NCBI GenBank assembly: GCA_028819305.1 | Contig: JAPPLY010000039.1 | Coordinates: forward strand, 1-33,554 | DNA: 33,554 nucleotides | DNA from: Bdellovibrionales bacterium | GTDB taxonomy: Bacteria > Bdellovibrionota > Bdellovibrionia > Bdellovibrionales > UBA1609 | Reading direction: 5' to 3' | Shown: piece after piece, positions 1 through 9,252 of the stretch | How positions within the stretch are numbered: the first letter of the stretch is position 1 | Layout of the letters: every line of letters begins with the position of its first letter | Made by a program: the position numbers and the translations under genes | The notes under the pieces: model-generated | What the model saw: the letters and a program-made list of their open reading frames with translations, nothing else | What the model was told of the DNA's origin: nothing | Databases searched by the model: none

Positions 1-52
1 AAAATTCTTGTGAATGGGGTACTATATTCTTGACATTACTTTTTCCATAGGT

Positions 53-87
53 GAACCTTTTAAATCCTATTCTCTCATAAAGAAAAC
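53..87 (+). repeat. Partial copy of palindromic repeat family E
   Basis: About 30 of 35 bases match the right arm of the complete family E element at 31361-31474 (core CCTTTTAAATC, then TTCTCTC and AGAAAAC). Only this arm is recognisable; the left part is diverged. It lies just beyond the 3' end of the E2 gene. Confidence 0.55.
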
Positions 88-100
88 AATGAACCTCTTT

Positions 101-123
101 CAAACCAAATGGGGTTTGTTTTT
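101..123 (+). terminator. Candidate rho-independent terminator (plus strand)
   Basis: CAAACC (101-106) pairs with GGTTTG (113-118) around a 6-nt loop and is followed by a short T run. The orientation suits a plus-strand gene lying left of the window rather than the minus-strand E2 gene. The stem is short. Confidence 0.35.
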
Positions 124-156
124 ACAAAATTGTTAAGTCTATTAAAGAGAACCTAA

Positions 157-1509
157 TTAAATAAACAAACTCAGCGGATTTTCTATTTTATGAACAAAAG
201 ATTTTAATACCCGGGCGGATACAGCTCCATCAATAAGCCGGTGATCGCAAGTTAAGGAAAAATTCATTGTCTTTTTAGGCTTAAAAGAAGAACCGTCCCA
301 ACAAGGTTTTACATATAAGCGATACATCCCTAAGATAGCCACTTCCGGGGTGTTGATAATAGGGGTGGCGTACTCCCCTCCCAAGCTTCCTATATTGGTA
401 ATAGTAATAGTCCCCCCGCTCATATCGTCAGGAGAAATTTTTCCTTCTCTCGCCTTCTCTGCTAAAGTTTGAATCTCAAAACTAATTTCCGAAAGAGATT
501 TTTTATCTACATCTTTTATAACTGGAACCAAAAGCCCCCGTGAGGTGTCCACCGCAAAACCAAAATGATAATATTTTTTAATAACAATCTCTTTTGAAAA
601 ATCATCTATACCAGCGTTTAACTCAGGAAATTCTTTTATTGTCTGTAAAAGGGCCTTCATCACAAAAGAAAGATAAGTGACTTTAATTCCTCTATCCTTT
701 AACATTTCTTTAACGGCATTTTTAACTTCATCCAGCTGCTCTACATCTGCCGATTCCAACAAAGTAAAATGAGGAATCACAGCTTTGGAAAGCTGCATTT
801 TTTCCGCAATTTTTTTTCTCACTCCCTTAAGAGGGGCGCGCTCTTGCAAACCCTCTTTAGGAATGGAAAACCCCGTTACAGAAAATGAACTAGCCATACG
901 GCTTACACCCTGACGGCCTTCCTCTGCGACACCAGCCTGTTTCAAAACATCCTCTTTGGTGACCCGACCGGCCAGACCAGAACCTCGAATATGGCTTAGT
1001 GTTACCCCCAACTCCCTGGCCAACCTGCGGGTAAAAGGAGTCGCCAAGATAGAAATAGAAGAATCTTTCATTGGTTCATTTTCGATCGTACCCGTTGTTG
1101 AATCCACATCTGGAATCTTTACAGGAGGAATAGACTTTAAAACAGATTTTACAGGCAGGTCAGAAACAGAATTTTTTGGTGATCTTAAACCAGAAGAAAG
1201 TTCAGAGTTTTCCTTGGTATTTTCTTTTTCACCAGAGGAGTTAACTTTTTTTTCCTCATCAGAGCTTTTCATCGCTAAAAAACTCTGTCCCACCTGAATA
1301 GTATCTCCTTCTTTAACTAAAAAAGATTCCACTACTCCATCAAAAGGGGATGGCACTTCCATAGCCGCCTTATCAGTCATTACTTCTGCCACAGGTTGAT
1401 CTATCTGAATAAAGTCCCCTTCAGAAATGAGCCACTTCACTAGTTCTCCCTCTGTAACTCCTTCACCTAATTCCGGTAATTTTATTTCTTTATCTGATGA
1501 TTTTCCCAT
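157..1509 (-). CDS. pdhC: 2-oxoacid dehydrogenase E2 (dihydrolipoamide acyltransferase)
   Basis: This is the E2 core of a pyruvate or branched-chain 2-oxoacid dehydrogenase complex, which moves the acyl group from lipoyl-lysine to CoA in the cytosol. The 450-residue protein has one N-terminal lipoyl domain (about 1-82, lipoyl Lys47 in TDKAAMEV), a linker, a peripheral-subunit-binding domain (about 155-192, starting [12 protein letters not shown]), and a catalytic domain ending in DHRLIDG with His423 and Asp427. The start ATG has AAGG about six bases upstream. It overlaps the 3' end of lipA by 20 bp, so the two are very likely co-transcribed and translationally coupled; LipA makes the cofactor E2 carries. 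E1 and E3 are not in the window, so pyruvate versus branched-chain specificity is unresolved and the symbol is provisional. Confidence 0.93.
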   Translation of the reverse strand: MGKSSDKEIKLPELGEGVTEGELVKWLISEGDFIQIDQPVAEVMTDKAAMEVPSPFDGVVESFLVKEGDTIQVGQSFLAMKSSDEEKKVNSSGEKENTKENSELSSGLRSPKNSVSDLPVKSVLKSIPPVKIPDVDSTTGTIENEPMKDSSISILATPFTRRLARELGVTLSHIRGSGLAGRVTKEDVLKQAGVAEEGRQGVSRMASSFSVTGFSIPKEGLQERAPLKGVRKKIAEKMQLSKAVIPHFTLLESADVEQLDEVKNAVKEMLKDRGIKVTYLSFVMKALLQTIKEFPELNAGIDDFSKEIVIKKYYHFGFAVDTSRGLLVPVIKDVDKKSLSEISFEIQTLAEKAREGKISPDDMSGGTITITNIGSLGGEYATPIINTPEVAILGMYRLYVKPCWDGSSFKPKKTMNFSLTCDHRLIDGAVSARVLKSFVHKIENPLSLFI

Positions 1510-2407
1510 TTGAACCTTCTTTACGCAAAAGAGCTTTCATAAACAACTCCCCGGCCCTGTAAGAACTTCTCACCAAAGGGCCGCTAGCCACATAGAGAAA
1601 CCCTATTTGCAAAGCGTATTCTTTCCATTCATTAAATTTTTCAGGAGTCACATACTCTTCCACCGGCAAATGTCTTTTTCTCGGGCGCAGATATTGTCCG
1701 AAGGTTACCACATCACAATCTACCGAACGCAAATCTTTTAAGGTGTTTTTTACCTCTTCGTCTGTTTCACCTAAACCCAACATAATAGAGCTTTTTGTAT
1801 AGACTCTTGGAAACTCTTCTTTTGACATTTCCAATACATTTAAAGATTGCCGATAACCGGCTCTCGGGTCACGCACACGGGGGGTGAGGCGCTCCACTGT
1901 TTCCACATTATGAGCAAACACATCAGGACCAGCAGAAAGAATAATTTTCACACAATCTCTTCGGCCTTTAAAGTCTGGTGTTAAAACTTCTATCAATAAA
2001 TCCGGCACTCGATTTTTTAAATGACGAATAGTTTTTGCGAAGTGTCCTGCTCCCTCATCAGGTAAGTCATCCCGATCTACTGAAGTGAGTACAACATACT
2101 CCAAACCCATTTTAGATATAGCTTTAGCTACCTTAATCGGTTCATCCTGATCTAAGCTCCCTTTGGGATTTCCCGTTTTGACATTACAAAACCGACAACC
2201 ACGGGTACAAACATCACCCATTAACATAATAGTAGCAGTCCCTCCACCCCAACATTCCGCCATATTAGGGCAATGGGCTTCTTGACAAACCGTAACCAGG
2301 TCTAATGACTTCAACAAACGACGAATACGAAAGTACTCCTTACCTGTAGGTAGAGGCACTTTTAACCAGGATGGCTTCATTTTATTTACAGAGGAGGAAT
2401 GAGACAT
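1490..2407 (-). CDS. lipA: Lipoyl synthase
   Basis: Radical-SAM enzyme that inserts two sulfurs into protein-bound octanoyl groups. The 305 residues show both LipA clusters: the auxiliary 4Fe-4S motif [12 protein letters not shown] (Cys41, 46, 52) and the radical-SAM motif CTRGCRFC (Cys67, 71, 74). The conserved C-terminal RSSY (from residue 280) supplies the serine ligand of the auxiliary cluster. Length is normal for the family. No clear Shine-Dalgarno precedes the ATG; Met10 is an alternative start but also lacks one. It is the first gene of a two-gene unit with the E2 gene. No lipB or lipM is visible here. Confidence 0.95.
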   Translation of the reverse strand: MSHSSSVNKMKPSWLKVPLPTGKEYFRIRRLLKSLDLVTVCQEAHCPNMAECWGGGTATIMLMGDVCTRGCRFCNVKTGNPKGSLDQDEPIKVAKAISKMGLEYVVLTSVDRDDLPDEGAGHFAKTIRHLKNRVPDLLIEVLTPDFKGRRDCVKIILSAGPDVFAHNVETVERLTPRVRDPRAGYRQSLNVLEMSKEEFPRVYTKSSIMLGLGETDEEVKNTLKDLRSVDCDVVTFGQYLRPRKRHLPVEEYVTPEKFNEWKEYALQIGFLYVASGPLVRSSYRAGELFMKALLRKEGSNGKIIR

Positions 2408-2465
2408 AAAAACTGTTTTAACACAAACATAAGGAATATTTTATGACTTTCTATTAAATATACCA

Positions 2466-2563
2466 AACTTATTATAGAAAAGATCCTCTTAAGAACTTCT
2501 TTTCTATTAGGAGAAAAAAAGAGAGTATCTGAAAAGTGCTATTTCCTGACCGGTTCGATATAA
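2466..2563 (+). repeat. Palindromic repeat family B, copy 1
   Basis: The right end reads ATTTCCTGACCGGTTCGATA (2541-2560), nearly identical to the end of the copy in ygfA (28953-28978), and the internal GGAGAAAAAAAGAGAG also resembles it. The left end is degenerate, so the left boundary is approximate. It lies between lipA and the dsbA terminator. Confidence 0.65.
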
Positions 2564-2618
2564 AAAACACATTGTTGATATGATCCCTTTATTTCACAGC
2601 TAGCTTTTTTTACCACTC

Positions 2619-2651
2619 TAAAAAAAGCCCCCAATATTAAAAGCAGGGGCA
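2619..2651 (-). terminator. Rho-independent terminator of the dsbA-like gene
   Basis: On the minus strand GCCCC, a 14-nt loop and GGGGC are followed by six or more T (plus-strand stem arms 2627-2632 and 2646-2650, A run 2620-2626). It lies about 55 bp beyond the stop codon of the DsbA-like lipoprotein gene. Confidence 0.7.
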
Positions 2652-2703
2652 TATATTTAAAATCACAAAAACCAAAAATAGAAGTCAGACCCAGTTAAAC
2701 TTT

Positions 2704-3549
2704 TTACTCTACTACTGTCTCCTCTTCCACCTCCACTTCTTCCTTGGGAGCCTCTGCTTTACCCTCTTTCGATCCTTTTCCTTTTAACTTAGGCAGATGG
2801 CAATCTTCTATAATCTTTTTAAACTCAGAAAAAGGCAAAGCCCCTGGAACACTCACTCCTCCTACAAGAAAACCAGGAGTGCCAGAAAAACCAAATTTTT
2901 CCGCCTCTCTCTTATCCGCTTCAACAATATCTCCTACCAAACTTAGATCCTTATCCAATTTATTCATATCCACTTTCAACTTTTTGGCCAACTCCTTGAA
3001 AAATTTATCTCCATTTTTAATCTCACTTTTTCTCTCAAAAACCATATCATGGAAATCGCGGGCTTTTTTACTATCTTGCATACCAATAGCTTCGTAATAC
3101 TCAGCCGCTTTATCTGAACCAGGAAAAAGAGGCTTGTGTTTGTAAAGTATACGTACATAATCAGGATACTCTTTTAACACCCTTTTTATTGTAGGCACCG
3201 ATTTAGCACAGTACCCACATTGAAAATCAGAGTATTCCACAATAGTAATAGGAGCTTCCTTTTTACCAAAATACACACGAGAGTCTGCCATCTTCGGTTT
3301 TTTAGGATTTTTACATTCCTCTTCGCGAGTAGCTATCTCTTTCTCTTGCTGTTTTTTTCTCCTATTGACCATATATTGACGTTGAGCCTCTGCTAAAGCC
3401 TCCATATACACTTCAGGGTTATTTTTAATGGATTCCGTAATAATTTCAGGATGATCTTTTAACATTTTCTTCAAAAAAGCCGGCCCGCAAGAAGCTAAAA
3501 ACGGCACAGTAATTACAATGAACAGTAAAGAAAAGTTTATTTTTTTCAC
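2704..3549 (-). CDS. DsbA-family thiol-disulfide oxidoreductase lipoprotein
   Basis: Predicted membrane-anchored, extracytoplasmic protein-disulfide oxidoreductase of the DsbA/Com1 type. The 281-residue product begins with a lipoprotein signal peptide whose lipobox LASC places the lipidated Cys at 21. A charged helical segment follows (about 30-80), then a thioredoxin fold with active site Cys111-Gly-Tyr-Cys114 and a cis-Pro loop in FSGTPGFLVGG. The tail from about 255 is Lys/Glu-rich. The start is GTG with GGGG eight bases upstream; no later in-frame start would keep the signal peptide. It is monocistronic between two repeat-bearing gaps and has its own terminator. The C-G-Y-C active site fits either oxidase or isomerase roles. 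Confidence 0.88.
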   Translation of the reverse strand: MKKINFSLLFIVITVPFLASCGPAFLKKMLKDHPEIITESIKNNPEVYMEALAEAQRQYMVNRRKKQQEKEIATREEECKNPKKPKMADSRVYFGKKEAPITIVEYSDFQCGYCAKSVPTIKRVLKEYPDYVRILYKHKPLFPGSDKAAEYYEAIGMQDSKKARDFHDMVFERKSEIKNGDKFFKELAKKLKVDMNKLDKDLSLVGDIVEADKREAEKFGFSGTPGFLVGGVSVPGALPFSEFKKIIEDCHLPKLKGKGSKEGKAEAPKEEVEVEEETVVE

Positions 3550-3770
3550 TTTTTTATCCCCTTTTGTTAATAGTTAATGTTTCTTGATCTATACATATTG
3601 TATGAAATTTTACCTACCAATTATTATAAAATCGCTTATCCCCCTTGTTTCACAAAAACCCGAACAGTTAAACAGTAGAATATAAAATTACTAAAAAATC
3701 AAACATTTTCAGTAAATATACTGATCTGGATTTGATTCCTTCTCCCCGTTTTCGCAGGAATGACAGTCTA

Positions 3771-3866
3771 TTCAGGAAAATAGCTTACCGGTTGAGGATC
3801 CAAGGACCTTGACTTTCTACCAAGAAAGACAAAGGCCATCCCGATAAAGGCAAATCTGTTTTCCTG
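3771..3866 (-). repeat. Palindromic repeat family A, copy 1 (inverted)
   Basis: Starts TTCAGGAAAATAGC and ends CTGTTTTCCTGA. The whole element is the reverse complement, with scattered substitutions, of the copies at 13698-13800 and 33307-33412. Internal TTTCTACCAAGAAAG forms a central hairpin. Confidence 0.85.
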
Positions 3867-3929
3867 ATAAACATCACTTGCACGAGACAGGAAGGCAACA
3901 AATTGCCTTCCTATTTTACAGGACTAGAC

Positions 3930-3985
3930 CCCACCACCCACTTTCGCGAGGACAAGCTTCGTGGAGAACGAAGGACCCGAACCGG
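3930..3985 (-). repeat. Repeat family C, copy
   Basis: The reverse complement contains GAAGCTTGTCCTCGCGAAAG, which matches 13560-13580 and related copies. The next bases carry GGACCCGAACCGGTTT, so it may be a composite of families C and B. Confidence 0.6.
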
Positions 3986-4036
3986 TTTGATTGTAAATAA
4001 ACCAAAAGTAAAAAGCAAATAGAAAAACAAAGACAG

Positions 4037-4064
4037 TTGACTCTCTCTATAACTTCCTTATAAG
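4037..4064 (+). promoter_or_regulatory. Candidate sigma70 promoter of asd, probably leaderless
   Basis: TTGACT (4037-4042), a 16-bp spacer and TATAAG (4059-4064). The expected transcription start (about 4071) is within a few bases of the asd ATG at 4075, and no Shine-Dalgarno is present between them. The sequence directly shows the hexamers and spacing; leaderless initiation is inferred. Confidence 0.5.
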
Positions 4065-4074
4065 CATATACCTT

Positions 4075-5166
4075 ATGAATATCGCTATTGTAGGTGCTAC
4101 CGGTATGGTAGGTCAAAAATTTCTTCAGTTAATAGAAGAAAGAAACTTCCCCGCAAAGGAAATAAGGCCCTTTGCCAGCCAAAAAAATGAAGGTAAAAAG
4201 ATTTTTTTCCGTTCCCAAGAATGGACCCTACAAACACTAAAAGAAGGCTGTTTTAACAACTTGGATATTGTCTTTTTTTCTTCAGGAGAGGAAATCAGCC
4301 TGAAATGGGCACCAAAAGCGGCTCAAGCCGGGGCTTTGGTGATTGATAATTCTTCCGCCTTCCGTATGGAAAAACATATCCCTTTAGTGGTTCCTGAAGT
4401 GAATGGGGAACAATTAGCTAAGTTAAAAAGAGGGGTAGGAGACATCATCGCCAATCCTAATTGTTCCACTATTCAACTTGTTTTAGCTTTAAACCCATTA
4501 AATTCCAGCTTTGGACTGGAGTCTGTTCATGTATCCTCTTATCAGTCCTTGAGCGGGGCTGGACAAAAGACCCTTACCCTCTTAAAACAAGAATCACAAG
4601 CTATTTTAGACCCAAAGGGTCTTATTTCTGAAAACTCTGGAAAGGTTATACCTGCTTTGGACAAAATAAACCCAAAGGGTCTTATTTCTGTGTCACTTCC
4701 TTCCGATGTTAGATCATACGCCTTTAACTGCATTCCACAAATAGGAACTATAAATGAAAATGGGTTTTCCACGGAAGAAACAAAGCTTATGCGGGAAACA
4801 AAAAAAATTCTCAACTTACCGGATTTAAAAATAAGTGCCACAGCTGTACGGGTACCTACTTTCAATGGTCACGGAGAAGCCGTCATTGTTACTTTTAAAA
4901 AACCAGCCAATAAAGAAGAGGTAATAATGGCTTTAGAAAAACAAGAAAACCTGACTGTTCTTCAGGGAGAGCACATACCCCATCAACGATTTGTAGATGA
5001 AAAAGATGATGTGTATGTAGGAAGAATCCGAACTGTGCCAGAATCAGAGGGAAAAAGCTGGATGATGTGGATAGCCGCAGATAACTTAAGAAAAGGAGCG
5101 GCTCTCAACGGTTTGCAAATTGCAGAAATCCTGACAAAGCTTTCTGAACAAAAAAGAGAATCATAA
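4075..5166 (+). CDS. asd: Aspartate-semialdehyde dehydrogenase
   Basis: Reduces aspartyl phosphate to aspartate semialdehyde for lysine/diaminopimelate, threonine and methionine synthesis. The 363-residue protein starts with the NADP-binding motif GATGMVG, has the catalytic Cys in ANPNCSTIQ and the His in NGHGEAV near the substrate site. It is roughly 20-25 residues longer than usual. The excess lies between SGAG and YAFNCIP, where a 21-bp direct repeat (4610-4630 and 4670-4690, encoding the PKGLIS motif twice) sits at a 60-bp period. This looks like an in-frame insertion of repeat family D. The start is fixed by homology; there is no ribosome-binding site, and a promoter lies just upstream. 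The gene stands alone. Confidence 0.95.
   Translation: MNIAIVGATGMVGQKFLQLIEERNFPAKEIRPFASQKNEGKKIFFRSQEWTLQTLKEGCFNNLDIVFFSSGEEISLKWAPKAAQAGALVIDNSSAFRMEKHIPLVVPEVNGEQLAKLKRGVGDIIANPNCSTIQLVLALNPLNSSFGLESVHVSSYQSLSGAGQKTLTLLKQESQAILDPKGLISENSGKVIPALDKINPKGLISVSLPSDVRSYAFNCIPQIGTINENGFSTEETKLMRETKKILNLPDLKISATAVRVPTFNGHGEAVIVTFKKPANKEEVIMALEKQENLTVLQGEHIPHQRFVDEKDDVYVGRIRTVPESEGKSWMMWIAADNLRKGAALNGLQIAEILTKLSEQKRES
4610..4690 (+). repeat. Repeat family D inside asd (60-bp period)
   Basis: Two identical 21-bp copies, each an A followed by CCCAAAGGGTCTTATTTCTG, lie exactly 60 bp apart. Each carries the small palindrome ACCCAAAGGGT. The 60-bp unit equals 20 codons, so the asd frame is preserved. 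A similar pair with 59-bp spacing lies after ssb. Confidence 0.85.
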
Positions 5167-5199
5167 TTAGTGGTTTGACCCCCCATCTCCGTAAGAAAA

Positions 5200-5263
5200 A
5201 GGCTTTCCGTTGTTTCTTTTTTTAGGAATAAGAAGGTACTATTTCTATACTGATTCGGTATAA
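5200..5263 (+). repeat. Palindromic repeat family B, copy 2 (degenerate)
   Basis: The right end, CTATTTCTATACTGATTCGG followed by TATAA (5239-5263), matches 32822-32842 (CTATTTCTATATCAGTTCGG). The left half is poorly preserved. It lies between asd and ssb. Confidence 0.6.
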
Positions 5264-5444
5264 CTTTGAAACAAATGGTATAGCAATCCTAACAATAGGT
5301 TTAAAAGAAAATAGTAAAGAATTAAAACTCTCGATTTATCAAATAACTTATGACACTTAGCGATATTTTATATTTTTTCAACCACCTACTTTACCTTCTG
5401 TGATATAAATTCCTACCGTAAGTTGTTAAAGAAAGGAGATAGTT

Positions 5445-5870
5445 ATGTTTGGAGTAAATAGAGTCACATTAGTAGGGAATCTGGGGGCCGATCCAGAAGT
5501 AAGAAAAACGGCTAATCAACAAACGGTTACTCAATTTAATTTGGCTACAAGCGAGAGCTGGATGAACAAAGATGGAGAGCGTCAGGAAAAAACAGAATGG
5601 CATCGGATTGTGGTTTGGGGAAAACTAGCTGAAACCTGTGCAAAATACCTAACAAAAGGGCGTCAAGTCTTTATAGAAGGCCGTTTGCAAACCCGCTCAT
5701 GGGAAACAGAACAGGGACAAAAAAGATTCACAACGGAAATAGTAGCCGGACAAGTTTTATTTTTAGGAAAATCCCCGCAAAACTTTGATAAAGAAATAAA
5801 TGAAACAACGGCTTCTCAATTTAAAAAAGAACCAGAGTTTAACACAAAAGAAGAAGAACTTCCGTTCTAA
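5445..5870 (+). CDS. ssb: Single-stranded DNA-binding protein
   Basis: Coats single-stranded DNA in replication, recombination and repair. It has 141 residues: an OB-fold domain (about 1-110, starting with [17 protein letters not shown] and including [13 protein letters not shown]) and a short disordered linker ending in EEELPF, the acidic tip that recruits partner proteins. A strong AAAGGAG lies seven bases upstream of the ATG. The stop codon overlaps a small palindrome that could act as terminator. mutS follows on the same strand after about 200 bp of repeat-bearing DNA, so co-transcription is uncertain. Confidence 0.95.
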   Translation: MFGVNRVTLVGNLGADPEVRKTANQQTVTQFNLATSESWMNKDGERQEKTEWHRIVVWGKLAETCAKYLTKGRQVFIEGRLQTRSWETEQGQKRFTTEIVAGQVLFLGKSPQNFDKEINETTASQFKKEPEFNTKEEELPF

Positions 5871-5885
5871 ACCCAAAGGGTTTTT
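5869..5885 (+). terminator. Candidate terminator from repeat palindrome after ssb
   Basis: AAACCC, loop AAA, GGGTTT followed by TT, starting within the ssb stop codon. It is short but in the right place. It is also the first palindrome of the family D pair. Confidence 0.4.
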
Positions 5886-5949
5886 AAGAAGTGCACTTAT
5901 TATAGTATGAACAAAAACAACCTTATTAAACCCAAAGGGTTTTATTTTT
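5869..5949 (+). repeat. Repeat family D pair downstream of ssb
   Basis: The palindrome AAACCCAAAGGGTTTT occurs at 5869-5884 and 5928-5943, 59 bp apart, mirroring the 60-bp pair in asd. The DNA between the palindromes has only weak resemblance to the asd unit. Confidence 0.65.
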
Positions 5950-6077
5950 CCAGGCCTTTCAGGAGTTCTAAACTTTTGGATAAATAAAAATCTAACAGGA
6001 AAACCCTGTCTTCGCTTTTGTTCATTTGTCCTGAGTTGTTGACTGATTCTTAAGCCTCTTATAGAAGAGAAGTTACT

Positions 6078-8666
6078 GTGCAGACACAAAAACTAACCCC
6101 TTTAATGAGGCAATACTGGCAAATTAAGTCCCTTCATAAAGATAAAATTCTTTTGTTTAGAATGGGGGACTTTTTTGAGATGTTTTATGAGGATGCCGAA
6201 AAGGCGGCTCCTATCCTTAATATCACCCTAACGGCAAGAAATAAAAAAGCTTCTGATGTAACTAAAATGTGTGGAGTGCCTCATCATAGTATTGCTGGCC
6301 CCATTGGTAAACTACTAGCGGCTGGTTTCAAAGTAGCTATTTGCGATCAAATAGAACCAGTGTCACAAGCAAAAGGTTTAGTAAAGAGGGCTGTCACCCG
6401 TATTCTCACTCCTGGAATGGTTTATGACCCTGAAAATCTGGATCAACTCAGAGCGCATTATCTTTGCGCTTTTGATGATAGTTCTGTGAGTTTTACAGAT
6501 ACTTCCACCGGAGAGGCGTTTTTCTATATGACTGGAGATAAACAAAGAAGATGGCACCTTATCCGTCTGTTAAACCCTGTGGAATTGGTTCTAACAGCAG
6601 AACAAAAGAAAAAAATGTTTTCCAAAAAAGATTGGGAGGAGTTTCATTTCAGTGTTTTTGAAGACCCGTCATTAGAAGAAATGAACCAAATTGATTTGAA
6701 TTTGGCGAAGCCTACCGATCAGAGAAATAGGAGTGATAAAACAGACCAACTGCCTCTGAGCGCCTATCGTTTAAAATGTTATATTGCTGCTCAAAAAGGA
6801 AATATTAAAATCATTCAGCCTTTTCAACAAAAAATGATAGGAAAGGAGCTTTGGTTTTCCTCTCAAGCGCAAGAGCATTTAGAGATTTTTAAAACCTACG
6901 ATGGAGATACAAAAGACAGCTTATTTTCCGCTGTTAATCGCGCTAAAACACCTTCTGGCGCGCGACTTTTAAAAGCGCGTCTTCGCTGTCCATCCACGGA
7001 TAGAAAAGAAATAGAAAACAGACTGAACTCTGTAGAAAAATGGCTCCCTCAACCGGAAAAAATAAAAGAGGTGAGGGATATCCTTTCCAGGGTGGGAGAT
7101 ATTGAAAGAAAGTTGGGGAAGGTTTCTCATCCTCAGTGTAATGGCAGAGATCTTTTATCTCTAGCTGAATCTTTACGAACAGGTTTGCAATTAATCCTTT
7201 TCGATCAAAGCCTTTGCTCTCCCGTTGTTACTTTGGATTCTGTTCATAAGTTAGTGGAGGAAGTTATCCGCTCTATTCGCGTGGATGCTCCCGTTGGAAT
7301 CAAAGAAGGAAATATGATTAAAAAAGGGATTTCAGAAGGATTAGATAAACTTATCGAAGAGACAGAAAAAAGACAATCTAGTTTGCGGCGATTAGAAGCA
7401 CAGGAGAGAGCGCAAACAGGTATCCCTTCTTTAAAAATCCGTTATAACAATGTCTTTGGTTACTATATTGAAGTTACAAAAGTACATTCTAAAAAAGTGC
7501 CTTCTTATTATGTTCGGAAACAGACTCTCACTCAGGCCGAACGATATACAATGGAAAAACTGCAACTTATAGAAGAAAAAATCCTCTCCTCCCGGGCACA
7601 GAAAATAGAAATGGAGTTTGTTATTTTTGAAAATTTAAGACAAAAAGTAATGGGATCTCTGCCGGACTTATTTTATTTATCCCGAATTATTTGTGAGCTG
7701 GATGTTCATGTTGCTCTCGCCTACTTAGCTATTGAGCAATCTTATACACGCCCGGCATTTACTGCTGGCCATCAACTGGTTTTGGTAAACAGTCGTCATC
7801 CAGTCGTGGAGCAAAAACAAAAACAGCACTTTATTCCCAACACCATTCGTATGAAGGAAGGAGAATGTCTTCTATTAACTGGCCCTAATATGGCCGGAAA
7901 AAGCACCCTCATGCGGCAAGTCGCTTTAAGTGTAATCTTATCTCAAGCCGGTAGTTTTGTTCCGGCGGAACAAGCCCTGTTGCCTGTATTTACAAAGCTG
8001 TTTACTCGTATTGGGGCTAGTGATTCTCTTTCTCAGGGACTATCTACCTTTATGGTGGAAATGAAGGAATCTGTTGAGATCCTAAAACAAGCGGATGCAT
8101 ACTCTTTGGTGATATTAGATGAAATAGGTAGAGGTACAGCTACTTACGATGGAATGAGTTTGGCTCAGGCTATATTGGAATATCTGGTGCAAAAAAAGAG
8201 AAGTCTTATTTTTTTTGCCACTCATTATCATGAGCTAACAGATTTAGCTAAAAGTTTTCCCAGGATTAGGAATGCCCATCTCAGTGTGAGTGAAAAAAAT
8301 GGAAAAATTGAATTTCTATATACATTGTTGTCAGGAGCTTTGGCCCAGTCTTATGGAATTCATGTGGCTCGTTTAGCGGGTTTTCCCTTGGGAGTGGTGA
8401 AGAGAGCCGAAGAGCTACTGAAAAAAAGAGAAGCCGGAGCTTCTGTTTATCCTCATCAGCAGCAAATGGATTTATTCTCTACCTCTCATAAACCTTCTGG
8501 TTTTAAAGGTTCTTCTACTTCTGTTTCATCGCCTAGGGAAAAAGAAGATAAGCAACTTAAAGAGTTAATAAGAGAGATAAAAAGTTACCCTCTTCAGGAA
8601 AAAAGCCCTTTGGAAACTATGAATGTGGTAGCGGAATGGAAAAAGGAAATCACGAAGAGAAACTAA
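6078..8666 (+). CDS. mutS: DNA mismatch repair protein MutS
   Basis: Recognises mismatches and starts methyl-directed or related repair. The 862 residues match the normal MutS1 length. The N-terminal domain carries the mismatch-contacting Phe-X-Glu (Phe32-Phe-Glu34 in MGDFFEMF). The ATPase domain has Walker A GPNMAGKST (602-610), the signature STFMVEMKES, Walker B VILDEIGRGT and the FATHYHEL switch. The C-terminal tail is Lys-rich. I chose the GTG at 6078 because it lies just ahead of the conserved TPLMRQY segment and has AGAGAAG upstream; Met10 is the only nearby ATG. No mutL is in the window. Confidence 0.95.
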   Translation: MQTQKLTPLMRQYWQIKSLHKDKILLFRMGDFFEMFYEDAEKAAPILNITLTARNKKASDVTKMCGVPHHSIAGPIGKLLAAGFKVAICDQIEPVSQAKGLVKRAVTRILTPGMVYDPENLDQLRAHYLCAFDDSSVSFTDTSTGEAFFYMTGDKQRRWHLIRLLNPVELVLTAEQKKKMFSKKDWEEFHFSVFEDPSLEEMNQIDLNLAKPTDQRNRSDKTDQLPLSAYRLKCYIAAQKGNIKIIQPFQQKMIGKELWFSSQAQEHLEIFKTYDGDTKDSLFSAVNRAKTPSGARLLKARLRCPSTDRKEIENRLNSVEKWLPQPEKIKEVRDILSRVGDIERKLGKVSHPQCNGRDLLSLAESLRTGLQLILFDQSLCSPVVTLDSVHKLVEEVIRSIRVDAPVGIKEGNMIKKGISEGLDKLIEETEKRQSSLRRLEAQERAQTGIPSLKIRYNNVFGYYIEVTKVHSKKVPSYYVRKQTLTQAERYTMEKLQLIEEKILSSRAQKIEMEFVIFENLRQKVMGSLPDLFYLSRIICELDVHVALAYLAIEQSYTRPAFTAGHQLVLVNSRHPVVEQKQKQHFIPNTIRMKEGECLLLTGPNMAGKSTLMRQVALSVILSQAGSFVPAEQALLPVFTKLFTRIGASDSLSQGLSTFMVEMKESVEILKQADAYSLVILDEIGRGTATYDGMSLAQAILEYLVQKKRSLIFFATHYHELTDLAKSFPRIRNAHLSVSEKNGKIEFLYTLLSGALAQSYGIHVARLAGFPLGVVKRAEELLKKREAGASVYPHQQQMDLFSTSHKPSGFKGSSTSVSSPREKEDKQLKELIREIKSYPLQEKSPLETMNVVAEWKKEITKRN

Positions 8667-8669
8667 CAG

Positions 8670-9176
8670 CTAGCTCATCTGTTTTATTGTATTATCCCTG
8701 CACCTTTGGTGTTCTCCTCTGCGGGAGACGTCTTGATAAAAGTACGGATGTATTTCAATAGCTTTGTTAAAGTCTTCTATAGCTGATCTGACTGCATTTT
8801 CATAGTTTTCTGTGTTGTTGAGAGGAAAAGGAGGAGGCTCTCCTTTTCGCATGTAATAAGTATGTCCATCTTCATCATAAATAGGAAACCTCATATCTAA
8901 TTGAGCGGCCATTTGCCTATCTCCTTCCAAAGCCAACTGGTAATCTATAAGTCCTATTTTTACTTCTCCCCTGGAGTAATAACCAGTAGATTTTTCCAGG
9001 TGTGATTGAATAGTGTGAGTAAGAGCAGCGATGCCCCCGTTTTGCACTCTAAGAGAAAATGCAATAGTTCCAGGTAAAAAAGATTCCTCACAAGCAAATA
9101 GTTCTATAATGTTACAGAGAAAAAATAATAACAAAGAGAACCCACAAAATATTTTTTTAAAGCCTGTAAATTTCAT
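8670..9176 (-). CDS. Small secreted protein of unknown function
   Basis: I do not recognise this family. The 168-residue product begins with a Sec signal peptide (KKIFCGFSLLLFFLC, cleavage probably near FACEES). The C-terminal part, with SAIEDFNKAIEIHPYF, resembles a single tetratricopeptide-type helix pair, so it may be a short TPR-like periplasmic protein. I chose the ATG at 9176 because AGGGGGAAGGA lies directly upstream and the signal peptide starts there; an in-frame start at 9239 would add 21 polar residues. It converges with mutS, leaving only 3 bp between stop codons. Confidence 0.6.
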   Translation of the reverse strand: MKFTGFKKIFCGFSLLLFFLCNIIELFACEESFLPGTIAFSLRVQNGGIAALTHTIQSHLEKSTGYYSRGEVKIGLIDYQLALEGDRQMAAQLDMRFPIYDEDGHTYYMRKGEPPPFPLNNTENYENAVRSAIEDFNKAIEIHPYFYQDVSRRGEHQRCRDNTIKQMS

Positions 9177-9252
9177 TCCTTCCCCCTTTTTATGAAATAA
9201 TTTTTTTAACATATCACTTGATGCATAACAACCTGCCACATATACTTATAAT

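Larger units (their letters stand above)
3550..4036. other. Repeat-filled intergenic stretch
   Basis: No credible gene is seen. It holds a fragment of family C at about 3741-3764 (CCCGTTTTCGCAGGAATGAC), a full family A element at 3771-3866, and a further family C copy at 3930-3985. The asd promoter follows. Confidence 0.6.

Noticed and set aside
5996-6010. Hairpin ACAGG/CCTGT upstream of mutS as terminator
   Set aside because: The stem is only 5 bp with no T run.
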